Origin: Phymorhynchus buccinoides
Taxonomy: Eukaryota > Mollusca > Gastropoda > Neogastropoda > Raphitomidae
Assembly: GCA_017654935.2 (NCBI GenBank)
Contig: CM065711.1
Location: forward strand, 35,461,825-35,525,824
DNA length: 64,000 bases
Direction of reading: 5' to 3'
The translations under genes and the position numbers were made by a program. How positions within the stretch are numbered: position 1 is the stretch's first letter; each line of letters begins with the position of its first letter. The notes under the pieces were generated by a model that had not been told where the DNA came from, did no database searches, and was given only the letters and a program-made list of their open reading frames with translations. Of the stretch, positions 46,910 to 57,649 are shown piece after piece.

Positions 46910-48557
46910 GATTGCACCATTGGTGTAAGGCAAGGATGCGTATTGAGTCCAACGCTGTTCTCCCTATTTATTAACCAACTTACTTAATTGTTTGATTGCA
47001 CCATTGGTGAAAGGCAAGGATGCGTATTGAGTCCAACGTTGTTCTCCGTATTTATTAACCAACTTACTGAATTGATTGATTGCACCATTGGTGTAAGGCA
47101 AGGATGCGTATTGAGTCCAACGTTGTTCTCCCTATTTATTAACCAATTTACTTAATTGTTTGATTGCACCATTGGTGTTTGGCAAGGATGCGTATTGAGT
47201 CCAACGTTGTTCTCCCTATTTATTAACCAACTTACTTAATTGTTTGATTGCACCATTGGTGTAAGGCAAGGATGCGTATTGAGTCCAACGTTGTTCTCCC
47301 TATTTATTAACCAACTTACTTAATTGTTTGATTGCACCATTGGTGTTAGGCAAGGATGCGTATTGAGTCCAACGTTGTTCTCCCTATTTATCAACCAACT
47401 TACTGAATTGTTTGATTGCACCATTGGTGTAAGGCAAGGATGCATTCAACGTTGTTCTCCGTATTTATTAGCCAACTTACTGAATTGTTTGATTGCACCA
47501 TTGGTGAAAGGCAAGGATGCGTATTGAGTCCAACGTTGTTCTCCGTATTTATTAACCAACTTACTGAATTGATTGATTGCACCATTGGTGTAAGGCAAGG
47601 ATGCGTATTGAGTCCAACGTTGTTCTCCGTATTTATTAACCAACTTACTGAATTGATTGATTGCACCATTGGTGTAAGGCAAGGATGCGTATTGAGTCCA
47701 ACGTTGTTCTCCGTATTTATTAACCAACTTACTGAATTGATTGATTGCACCATTGGTGTAATGCAAGGGTGCATTCAACGTTGTTCCCTGTATTTATTAA
47801 CCAACTTACTGAATTGATTGATTGCACCATTGGTGTAATGCAAGGGTGCATTCAACGTTGTTCCCTGTATTTATTAACCAACTTACTGAATTGATTGATT
47901 GCACCATTGGTGTAATGCAAGGGTGCATTCAACGTTGTTCCCCGTATTTATTAACCAACTTACTGAATTGATTGATTGCACCATTGTTATTAACCAACTT
48001 ACTGAATGGTTTGATTGCACCATTGGTGTAAGGCAAGGATGCGTATTGAGTCCAACGTTGTTCTCCCTATTTATCAACCAACTTACTGAATTGATTGATT
48101 GCACCATTGTTATTAACCAACTTACTGAATTGATTGATTGCACCATTGTTATTAACCAACTTACTGAATTGATTGATTGCACTATTGTTATTAACCAACT
48201 TACTGAATTGGTTGATTGCACCATTGTTATTAACCAACTTACTGAATGGTTTGATTGCACCATTGGTGTAAGGCAAGGATGCGTATTGAGTCCAACGTTG
48301 TTCTCCCTATTTATCAACCAACTTACTGAATTGATTGATTGCACCATTGTTATTAACCAACTTACTGAATTGATTGATTGCACCATTGTTATTAACCAAC
48401 TTACTGAATTGATTGATTGCACCATTGTTATTAACCAACTTACTGAATTGGTTGATTGCACCATTGTTATTAACCAACTTACTGAATGGTTTGATTGCAC
48501 CATTGGTGTAAGGCAAGGGTGCATTCAACGTTGTTCCCCGTATGCATTAACCAACTT
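46910..48557 (+). repeat. Satellite F, right arm
   Basis: Sense counterpart with the same order of long, intermediate and short units and small copy-number differences. It runs directly into the native continuation of the reverse transcriptase (LADD) at 48560. Confidence 0.95.
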
Positions 48558-48559
48558 AC

Positions 48560-49115
48560 TGACGAAATGGATAGAGGAGGACAGCATGGGGTTCAACTGT
48601 TACCTAATTTGATGGACATTTTCATTCTACACTTGGCTGATGACATAGTGCTAATGTCTACCTCACCAGGAGGTCTACAAAACCAGTTAAATATCTCAAG
48701 GACTTGATGTAGCAACGTGCAGCTATCTGTTACACCGAAAGAAATACAACAGTAATGGGGTGTGTGTGTTTTTAAAAGGGGGATGCTTAGGAAAACGTGA
48801 AAAATGGTACCATGACGGATCTTTATTGGAAGTCATGAATAAATAGTGTTACCTAGGTTTTACTTTCACAACAAAAATTAGTGCTAAATTGGGAAGTGAA
48901 CATTTGGCAACCAAAGGAAAAAGCTGTTGTTCAATTAAACAAAGCATTCCAAAAGTACAAAGAGATGAGCCACACTATTTTCTTTAAGATCTTATTGATA
49001 TAAAAATTCAACCTATTTTGTTATACGAGTCAGAAATATGGGGTTGATTGTCTCGAGCACATAGACACAGTTCATTTGATGGCTTGCAAAAGAGTTCTAT
49101 GTGTCTGTCGTTTTT
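48560..49115 (+). pseudogene. RTE-like LINE reverse transcriptase remnant, right arm
   Basis: Sense counterpart with the same blocks and stops. Where the left arm has 20 C, this arm reads plain acctaggtttta, so the C run is an arm-specific change or error. Confidence 0.8.
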
Positions 49116-49224
49116 AATTATTATTTATGAGGCAAAGCAACAACGCCAAGAACGAGTCTGGTCCATGTCATCACTGTCTTAGCTTGGTTCAGATATCATT
49201 TTATGTGTCTGTCGTTTTTAATTA

Positions 49225-49790
49225 TTACTAGCGCAACTCCGAGTACCAGTAACACCTAGTAACGGTAACGCCTAGTAACGGTAACGCCAAGTATTGGTAA
49301 TGCTGAGTACAGCAAATTTGAAGCGATTCGGTTGAAGAAACGGCGGAGTTATAAGGCCCCGTTTCACGTTGGCGCTGCTCTGAGAGTGACGCACTCTCCC
49401 GATTCTCTTCCAATTTGCCGCCAGGCTTCGCCCCTGCCATAGCAAGCCTGACAGCAAATTGGAGGCGATTCGGTTAAGAAACGGCGGAGTTATTCGTGAA
49501 AAGGTGAAGCGGCGCATATCGCGCGCGTTTCTGAACCGATTCGCTTCCGGTTTGGCACACCGATAGTCACCGTCCCCGGTCATCTACCTGCCAAATGCAA
49601 AGGCAATCGGACGAGAAACGCCGGAGATACGGGCGCCGAGAGGCCGGCGGATGCGCGTTTCGCGCATTTGCGAAACCGCGCAAATGATACGGCCGCCTCA
49701 GTTGCCGTTGCCATCGCCTCGTGAGGGCTCACAGCAAATTTGAAGCGATTCGGTCGAAAAACGGCGGAGTTATAGGCCCGTTTTGTGTTT
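49225..49790. repeat. Dispersed repeat with 'aactccgccg' modules, right arm
   Basis: Inverted counterpart with the same three modules and no homopolymer-rich insertion. Confidence 0.8.
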
Positions 49791-49794
49791 CAGA

Positions 49795-49831
49795 CACACA
49801 CACACACACACACACCCACACACACACACAC

Positions 49832-49867
<36 letters not shown>

Positions 49868-49878
49868 CACACACACAC

Positions 49879-49909
<31 letters not shown>

Positions 49910-49942
49910 CTCACTCCACACACACACATACACACACACACT
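49795..49942. repeat. (CA)n microsatellite, right arm
   Basis: Mirror of 43749-43902. The flanking ctgtcccctctctctctccc at 49940-49960 has no clear counterpart on the left. Confidence 0.97.
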
Positions 49943-50099
49943 GTCCCCTCTCTCTCTCCCCGGACACTTGGCTTTTTACTATAATGATGATTTAAGATAC
50001 AAAGCAACGAGTCCTGGTCCATGTTATCACTCCTGAAGAACATAAGACGCTATAGAATCCTTTCCTCGCTTTTCTTTCCTTTTCGGTCCATGTACATTT

Positions 50100-50335
50100 G
50101 TCTGCCCCTCCCTCCCCCCTCATCTCTGTCTCTGCCCCTCCTTTTATCTCTCTCTCCCCCTCGCTTTTCCGCTCTCTCTCTCTCTCTCTGTTCCCTCCTC
50201 GCTCTCCCTCTCCCCTCTCCTCCCCCCTCTCTCTGGTCATTGTTCCCCCCCTCTCTCCTCTCTCTCCCTCTCCTCTCTGTTCCTCCCTCTCTCTCCTCCC
50301 ATCTCTCTCTCTCTTTGCTTTTTTGTCTCTCTCAA
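50100..50335. repeat. CT-rich tract, right arm
   Basis: Mirror of 43395-43625 with a different interruption pattern. Confidence 0.95.
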
Positions 50336-50391
50336 CAGCCAAGCCGTCAGTTCCTTCTGTCTTATCTTCTTGGAAACATTTTCTCCTATCG

Positions 50392-53033
50392 CTTTTCACT
50401 GTTCCCTCCCTCGCTGCATCGCTGTTTCACTGTTCCCCTCCTCGCTGCATCGCTTTTCACTGTTCCCTCCTCGCTGCATCGCTTGTTCACTGTTCCCTCC
50501 TCGCTGCATCGCTGTTCACTGTTCCCTCCTCGCTGCATCGCTGTTCACTGTTCCCTCCTCGCTGCATCGCTGTTCACTGTTCCCTCCTCGCTGTTCACTG
50601 TTCCCTCCTCGCTGCATCGCTTTTCACTGTTCCCTCCTCGCTGCATCGCTTTTCACTGTTCCCTCCTCGCTGCATCGCTGTTCACTGTTCCCTCCTCGCT
50701 GTTCACTGTTCCCTAATCGCTTTTCACTGTTCCCTCCTCTCTGTTCATTGTTCCCTCCTCGCCTCCTCGCTTTTCATTGTTCCCTCCTCGCTGTTCACTG
50801 TTCACTGTTCCCTCCTCGCTTTTCACTGTTCACTGTTCCCTCCTCGCTTTTCACTGTTCCCTCCTCGCTTTTCACTGTTCACTGTTCCCTCCTCGCTTTT
50901 CACTGTTCCCTCCTCGCTGTTCGCTGTTCACTGTTCCCTGTTCCCTCCTCGCTTTTCACTGTTCCCTCCTCGCTTTTCACTGTTCCCTCCTCGCTTTTCA
51001 CTGTTCCCTCCTCGCTTTTCACTGTTCCCTCCTCGCTTTTCACTGTTCCCTCCTCGCTTTTCACTGTTCCCTCCTCGCTGTTCACTGTTCCCTCCTCGCT
51101 TTTCACTGTTCCCTCCTCGCTGTTCACTGTTCCCTCCTCGCTGTTCCCTGTTCCTCCTCGCTGTTCACTGTTCCCTCCTCGCTGTTCACTGTTCCCTCCT
51201 CGCTTTTCACTGTTCCCTCCTCGCTGTTCACTGTTCCCTCCTCGCTGTTCACTGTTCACTGTTCCCTCCTCGCTTTTCACTGTTCCCTCCTCGCTGTTCA
51301 CTGTTCCCTCCTCGCTTTTCACTGTTCCCTCCTCGCTGTTCACTGTTCCCTCCTCGCTTTTCACGGTTCCCTCCTCGCTGTTCACTGTTCCCTCCTCGCT
51401 GTTCACTGTTCCCTCCTCGCTGTTCCCTCCTCCCTTTTCACTGTTCACTGTTCCCTCCTCGCTGTTCGCTGTTCACTGTTCACTGTTCCCTCCTCGCTTT
51501 TCACTGTTCCCTCCTCGCTGTTCACTGTTCCCTCCTCGCTTTTCACTGTTCACTGTTCCCTCCTCGCTGTTCACTGTTCCCTCCTCGCTGTTCACTGTTC
51601 CCTCCTCGCTGTTCACTGTTCCCTCCTCGCTTTTCACTGTTCCCTCCTCGCTGTTCACTGTTCTCCTGTTCGCTTTTCACTGTTCCCTCCTCGCTGTTCA
51701 CTGTTCCCTCCTCGCTGTTCACTGTTCCCTCCTCGCTGTTCACTGTTCACTCCTCGCTGTTCACTGTTCACTGTTCACTGTTCACTGTCTACTGTCTACT
51801 GTTCACTGTTCACCTCCTCGCTGTTCACTGTTCCCTCCTCGCTGTTCACTGTTCCCTCCTCGCTGTTCACTGTTCACTGTTCCCTCCTCGCTGTTCACTG
51901 TTCCCTCCTCGCTGTTCGCTGTTCACTGTTCCCTCCTCGCTTTTCACTGTTCACTGTTCCCTCCTCGCTTTTCACTGTTCCCTCCTCGCTGTTCACTGTT
52001 CACTGTTCCCTCCTCGCTGTTCACTGTTCACTGTTCCCTCCTCGCTGTTCACTGTTCACTGTTCCCTCCTCGCTTTTCACTGTTCCCTCCTCGCTTTTCA
52101 CTGTTCCCTCCTCGCTTTTCACTGTTCCCTCCTCCCTTTTCGCTGTTTCATCGCTGTTCACTGTTCCCTCCTCGCTGTTCACTGTTCCCTCCTCGCTGTT
52201 CACTTTTCACTGTTCCCTCCTCGCTTTTCACTGTTCCCTGTTCCCTCCTCGCTTTTCACTGTTGTTCCCTCCTCGCTGTTCACTGTTCCCTCCTCGCTTT
52301 TCACTGTTCCCTCCTCGCTGCTTTTCACTGTTCCCTCCTCGCTGTTCACTGTTCACTGTTCACTGTTCCCTCATCGCTGTTCACTGTTCCCTCCTCGCTG
52401 TTCACTGTTCACTGTTCCCTCCTCGCTGTTCACTGTTCCCTCCTCGCTGTTCCCTGTTCCCTCCTCGCTGTTCACTGTTCCCTCCTCGCTGTTCACTGTT
52501 CCCTCCTCGCTGTTCACTGTTCCCTCCTCGCTGTTCACTGTTCCCTCCTCGCTGTTCACTGTTCACTGTTCCCTCCTCGCTGTTCACTGTTCACTGTTCC
52601 CTCCTCGCTGTTCCCTGTTCCCTTATCGCTGTTCACTGTTCCCTTATCGCTGTTCACTGTTCACTGTTCACTGTTCCCTTCTCGCTGTTCACTGTTCACT
52701 GTTCCCTCCTCGCTGTTCACTGTTCACTGTTCCCTCCTCGCTGTTCACTGTTCACTGTTCCCTCCTCGCTGTTCACTGTTCCCTCCTCGCTGTTCACTGT
52801 TCCCTTATCGCTGTTCACTGTTCTACTTATCACTGTTTACTGTTCACTGTTCACTGTTCACTGTTCACTTCTCGCTGTTCACTGTTCACTGTTCCCTCCT
52901 CGCTGTTCACGGTTCCCTCCTCTCTGTTCACTGTTCCCTCCTCGCTGTTCCCTGTTCCCTCCTCGCTGTTCACTGTTCACTGTTCCCTCCTCGCTGTTCA
53001 CTGTTCCCTCCTCGCTGCATCGCTGTTTCAGTA
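50392..53033. repeat. Satellite E, right arm
   Basis: Inverted counterpart with the same heptamer grammar and the same gatgcagc-type variants at the end away from the receptor. Slightly longer than the left array. Confidence 0.97.
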
Positions 53034-53184
53034 GGTGTAATTCGGATCGTTGTTTTAGAAGGTGTCATTCTGAACCTGTATAACTTTATCCCTTCACACG
53101 CCATTTTACAGACACACCATGACGTCACTTCCTGTCAGTATCGCGCTGAACGTTTCCCTGCAACTGATTGGCTGGACAACCAGC

Positions 53185-54303
53185 ATGGCGACCCAATCGA
53201 ATAACCAATCAGATCCTTCCATGAAGAACCAATCACATCCTCCCAGCACGATGGCCCGAAACTGGTCGATTCCTACAGGCTGTTCCATGGTGTTTTTAAG
53301 CCAGATGGATTTCTCCCAGTTTGACTACCCTGACGGAATTGTCAGCACGGGGATTCGGGGTTTGATTCAAAACATTCGAGGTTATATGCAAATCATCCTG
53401 ATTGTAATTGGCTTGCCCACGAACGTGATCAACATGGCGGTGTTTTGGAGACAGGGGTTGAAGGATCGCGTGATGCTCTGTCTCTTCTTCCTGTCTTTCA
53501 CAGACGGAGTGTTTTTCGCTGGCGACTTATTTATCCAGGCTGAACAATTCTACAAACTGTTCTCCTCCCGTAAAGGGATCGGTCCGTATTTAACGTTCCT
53601 CATCAACAACGATGTGTACGTTTTCAAAGGAGTGTACTTCGCTTCGCCCATCCTTTCCGCTATCATAGCCATCGAGCGATGCTTGTGCATGTTCAACCCC
53701 CTCACTTTGAAAACCTTAATCCGCACAAGGACTATGGCGGCCATCATCCTTTCCGTGTACGTGTCCGTCTTTGCGCTGACGTTCCCGGTCCATATGCGCT
53801 ACCGCATTCGATGCCTCTACGACCCGCTGCTAAACTTTCAAACCAAGATCGCCGTAGAGTCTGATTTCTTTGCAGCGAACAAAAGACTTATCGGAATCAT
53901 AGAAACCGTCGTGTTGAGCGTCGGAATGCGTATGACCTCGATGATTGTGGTTGTGATTGCGACCGTTCTGACAATCGTGAAACTGAATCGCATCATCAAA
54001 TTTCGAACGCAATCGTCTTCCGTTCTGCCGTCACGGGAAATCACTCTGACCCGGATGCTGATCGCGAGTTCCGTTCTGTTCCTCGTCTGTTCCTCGCCCT
54101 TCGCTATCTTCAACGTTGGTAAATTGTTTTTTCCTGAGGTGCAATTCGGGCAAAAGGAGCATAATTTGTATTTGTGCTGCGCGTGGATTGGAGATGGTTT
54201 GACCCATATCAAACCTTGTACTAGCGTGTTCGTTTATTATGCTACTGGTTCGCGCTTTCGACAAACGTTTTGGGAATTGTGTGGTCGAAAGTCTCAGAAC
54301 TGA
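53185..54303 (+). CDS. Rhodopsin-class G-protein-coupled receptor, intronless, right copy
   Basis: Sense counterpart of the left receptor: 372 residues from the shared Met, or 394 from an upstream ATG at 53119 whose frame is broken in the left arm by two single-base differences. The seven-helix layout is the same, with E164-R165-C166 at the end of TM3 and VYYATGSRFR after TM7. By eye it differs from the left copy at about 17 residues plus a one-codon deletion (REVL versus RGL), concentrated in the N-terminus, TM1, TM2 and the first extracellular loop. The stop at 54301-54303 removes the Ser/His-rich tail. The gene lies between satellite E and a LINE. No TATA or initiator element could be assigned. 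Confidence 0.85.
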   Translation: MATQSNNQSDPSMKNQSHPPSTMARNWSIPTGCSMVFLSQMDFSQFDYPDGIVSTGIRGLIQNIRGYMQIILIVIGLPTNVINMAVFWRQGLKDRVMLCLFFLSFTDGVFFAGDLFIQAEQFYKLFSSRKGIGPYLTFLINNDVYVFKGVYFASPILSAIIAIERCLCMFNPLTLKTLIRTRTMAAIILSVYVSVFALTFPVHMRYRIRCLYDPLLNFQTKIAVESDFFAANKRLIGIIETVVLSVGMRMTSMIVVVIATVLTIVKLNRIIKFRTQSSSVLPSREITLTRMLIASSVLFLVCSSPFAIFNVGKLFFPEVQFGQKEHNLYLCCAWIGDGLTHIKPCTSVFVYYATGSRFRQTFWELCGRKSQN

Positions 54304-54470
54304 CCGTCTTCATCTTCTTTTTCGCACAGTCATCCTCATAGTTGTGGTGAGAACCGACCGTCTTCATCTTCTTTTTCGCACAGTCATCCTCATAGCTGTG
54401 GTGAGAACCGACCGTCTTCATCTTCTTTTTCGCACAGTCATCCTCATAGCTGTGGTGAGAACGGACAGGG
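54301..54470 (+). repeat. 51-bp repeat x3 downstream of the receptor, right arm
   Basis: Same three units, but a C-to-T difference turns the first CGA into TGA, so here they lie after the stop codon. Confidence 0.92.
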
Positions 54471-54479
54471 TTCGAAACA

Positions 54480-54919
54480 AAGGCCTAGTACTTTCCATTG
54501 ACGTAAAATTCCTCATCACCTCCATCATTAACCACAGCCTTCTTACTGGCACAGTTGATAGTTCTTTGAAACATGCTATTGTCATTCCTCTCTTGAAGAA
54601 ACCTACTCTTGACTCCAATTGACTGCAAAACTACATACCTGTTTCAAACCTCCCTTTCCTTTCTAAATTGCTTGAAAAGGTTGTGTCACAGCTTCTGCGG
54701 CATCTTCAGGATAATGGTCTTCTTGAGTCAAAAATCTGCAATGTGTCATAGCACCGAAACAGCCCTGTTGGCTGTCACAGATTCCCTCCTTTCAAGCATG
54801 GATCAGAATCTTGTGTCTGTTGTTGCCTTTCTGGATCTATCGTCTGCCTTTGACACCATTGACCAAACCATTCTCCTTGAACGCCTGTCCTCTTCTTTTG
54901 GTGTCAGATCTACTGCTTT
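54480..54919 (+). pseudogene. L2/CR1-like LINE, 5' part of the reverse transcriptase, right arm
   Basis: Sense counterpart. It keeps the canonical DLSSAFDTIDQT but has a frameshift near 54680-54740, different from the left copy. Confidence 0.85.
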
Positions 54920-55755
54920 AATCAAATCAAATCAAAACATCTTTATTATCTCTAAAAAGAGAAATTGCGTCCAGGTGCCACGATTATAACATAGACATTG
55001 ACATTAAACATACAATGAAAATACATTACACCAACACAAAAAACAAAAAACGGTTATAATATCGCAAAGAAGATTAAAGGTATAGAACGCACATGCATTA
55101 AACAAACAATTACAATTTAAAATGCAACAAAATGTATATCTAATTGAACAAAGACCAAAATCACAGTCAGAAAAGTGTTGCACTCATTCAGGGTGCATAC
55201 TCTATTCCACCCACCCCCTCCCCTCCACTCCATACACGCACACTTTACTTAAACACACATGCTGGCGATCAGTAAGAGACAATTTAAAAAGATTCATGAT
55301 GGGTTTAAGAAATGGATAGAGGAAGGGATAAAAGATTTCTGGGCCCTGGATTTCAGCTTAAAAGTTCTGTAGCGGCGTCCTGATGGTAAAAGATCATAGT
55401 GTTTGTTTAAAGCATGAAAAGTATCAATTGCAATCTGCTTGGCCTTCTGCTTTGCACGTCTTTCATACAACTCTTGCATTCCAGTCTCTCTCATCCCAAC
55501 AACCTTGCTGCACACATTCACTACATCGTTCAACACTTTTTTGCTCCCCACACTCAAACTCCCGAACCAACAAATAAAAGACACAGTGAGCAAGGACTCG
55601 ATGCCAGAGCGATAATAGCTGTGCAAAATACCAGAATCAATGTAAAATAAACATTCTTGGTTGCACTTCTTGTGAACGCACTCTGTGTTTTTAATAAAAG
55701 TCAGTTTGTTGTCTAAAATGGTTCCTAAATATTTGTAGTCAGTAACTCTGTCCTG
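54920..55755 (-). pseudogene. Nested Rex1-like LINE 3' fragment, right arm
   Basis: Inverted counterpart with the same insertion point, tail and open frame (minus strand, about 55294-55755). The same nested insertion in both arms shows that it predates the separation of the two copies. Confidence 0.8.
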
Positions 55756-55759
55756 ACTC

Positions 55760-56300
55760 TGTCTTGACTGCTCCAGCTCCTGTCTGTCTGGACGTTCACA
55801 ATCCGTTGTTGTCAATGGTCTGCCCTCCAAGCCCTCACAGCTACGTTGTGGTGTTCCACAGGGTCAGTGTTATGCCCCATTCTCTTCACTCTGTCCACAG
55901 CGTGACTGGTCCAGCTCCTGTCTGTCTGGACGTTCACAATCCGTTGTTGTCAATGGTCTGTCCTCCAAGCCCTCACAGCTATGTCGTGGTGTTCCACAGG
56001 GTCAGTGTTAGGGCCCATTCTCTTCACTCTGTCCACAGATTGACTGGTCCAGCTCCTGTCTGTCTGGACGTTCACAATCCGTTGTTGTCAATGGTCTGTC
56101 CTCCAAGCCCTCACAGCTATGTTGTGGTGTTCCACAGGGGTCAGTGTTAGGGCCCATTCTCTTCACTCTGTCCACAGATTGACTGGTCCAGCTCCTGTCT
56201 GTCTGGACGTTCACAATCCGTTGTTGTCAATGGTCTGTCCTCCAAGCCCTCACAGCTATGTTGTGGTGTTCCACAGGGGTCAGTGTTAGGTACCATTCTC
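55760..56300 (+). repeat. Satellite D, right arm
   Basis: Four units in sense orientation, mirroring the left. The last leads directly into TLYTQPLSDD...FADD, the native continuation. Confidence 0.93.
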
Positions 56301-57019
56301 TTCACACTATATACCCAGCCTCTTTCGGATGACATACCAAGAAATCACGTTGACTATCACAAATTCGCTGATGACAATGAAATCCATAAGCCTGCTCCTG
56401 TTTCAGAATTCCCTGTGCTTTTCCGTCAAACAGAACATTATGTGCCTGACATCAAATCGTGGATGGATAACACAGACTCAGGTTAAATGAGAATAAGACT
56501 GACCTTTTAGCTGTTGGGAATCGCAATCACCTGTTGGTGATAAAGCGTGATCCTTTGACCTTGTCAAATGATTCTGTACCTTTCTATAAATCAGTAAAGT
56601 ATCTGGGTGTCGACCTGGATGAAACACTTTCTTTTGATCAGCATATTAATTTCATCTGTCAGTCGGTCAACTTTCTACCATCTTAAAAGACTAAGTTATA
56701 TCCGTTCTTCTAGTCAAGTTGCTGTTTCTTTCATACGATGCATTTCTTGCATGTCTCGCTCTTTCTTCTGTGAAGCGTCTTCAGAGAGTCCAGAACAGTG
56801 CTGCCAGGGTTGTGCTCAGAAAGCGTAAGACTGACTCAGGGACACCACTGCTGAGACAGCTGCACTGGCTCCCTGTAGACGCCAATCGTTATTTTGAAGA
56901 CACTCTTCCTGACTTCCTCTATTCTCTCCTCTCTGCCTGCAATCTCAGATCAAGCAACCTAAAACGTATCTGCAAACCTGCCACTGAGTACAAAACAGTT
57001 AGGAACAGATCTTTTTCGT

Positions 57020-57400
57020 TTCCAAGCACCACACATCTGGAACAATCTCCTTTTCTCTCTCCGTGTCCAAGCACCACACATCTGGAACAATCTCCCTTTC
57101 TCTCTCCGTGTCCAAGCACCATCTGGAACAATCCCCCTTTCTCTCTCCGTGTCCAAGCACACATCTGGAACAATCTCCCTTTCTCTCTCCGTGTCCAAGC
57201 ACCACACAACAGGAACAATCTCCCTTTCTCTCTCCGTGTCCAAGCACCACACATCTGGAACAATCTCCCTTTCTCTCTCCGTGTCCAAGCACCACACATC
57301 TGGAACAATCCTCCCTTTCTCTCTCCGTGTCCAAGCACCATCTGGAACAATCCCCCTTTCTCTCTCCGTGTCCAAGCACCACACAATCCCCCTTTCTCTT
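57020..57400 (+). repeat. Satellite C, right arm
   Basis: About eight to nine units of the same 45/39-bp repeat in sense orientation, flanked by RNRSFSF on one side and the FKTGLKAHL-like end on the other. The array therefore sits in its original coding context. Confidence 0.93.
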
Positions 57401-57519
57401 TCCGCAGCTCTCCCTCTGTCATTCTTTAAAACTGGCCTGAAGGCGCATCTTTCTCAAAAACATTCTCTGTTCATTTCTGTCTGTCCATCCACCCTCAGTA
57501 AAACACGGGGAACAGATGC

Positions 57520-57590
57520 GCGCGCCGTGTGTTTGCGTGTCGTGTGCGTGTGCGTGTGCGTGTGGTGTGTGTGTGTGTGTGTGTGTCGTG
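57520..57590. repeat. (GT)n microsatellite, right arm
   Basis: Mirror of 36095-36180, shorter. Confidence 0.9.
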
Positions 57591-57649
57591 TTTTTTGCCC
57601 ATTCTGTACAACCGGTGGTAGAAAACTTTGATCACATTTCAAGTCCTCC

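Larger units (their letters stand above)
55745..57500 (+). pseudogene. L2/CR1-like LINE, 3' half of the reverse transcriptase, right arm
   Basis: Plus-strand counterpart of 36240-38120 with the same block order and the same major frame breaks. Here the block reads RVQNSAARVVLRKRKTDSGTPLL, closer to the usual family consensus than the left copy. Confidence 0.85.

Noticed and set aside
45275..48528. Open frames on the antisense strand of satellite F
   Set aside because: The sense strand gives recognisable reverse transcriptase sequence (RQGCVLSP), so the antisense frames are shadows.
50098..53204. Several 700-980-codon open frames in the right-arm satellite
   Set aside because: Same cause: three overlapping frames are open at once, and their SLFTVPS-type translations are the repeat itself.
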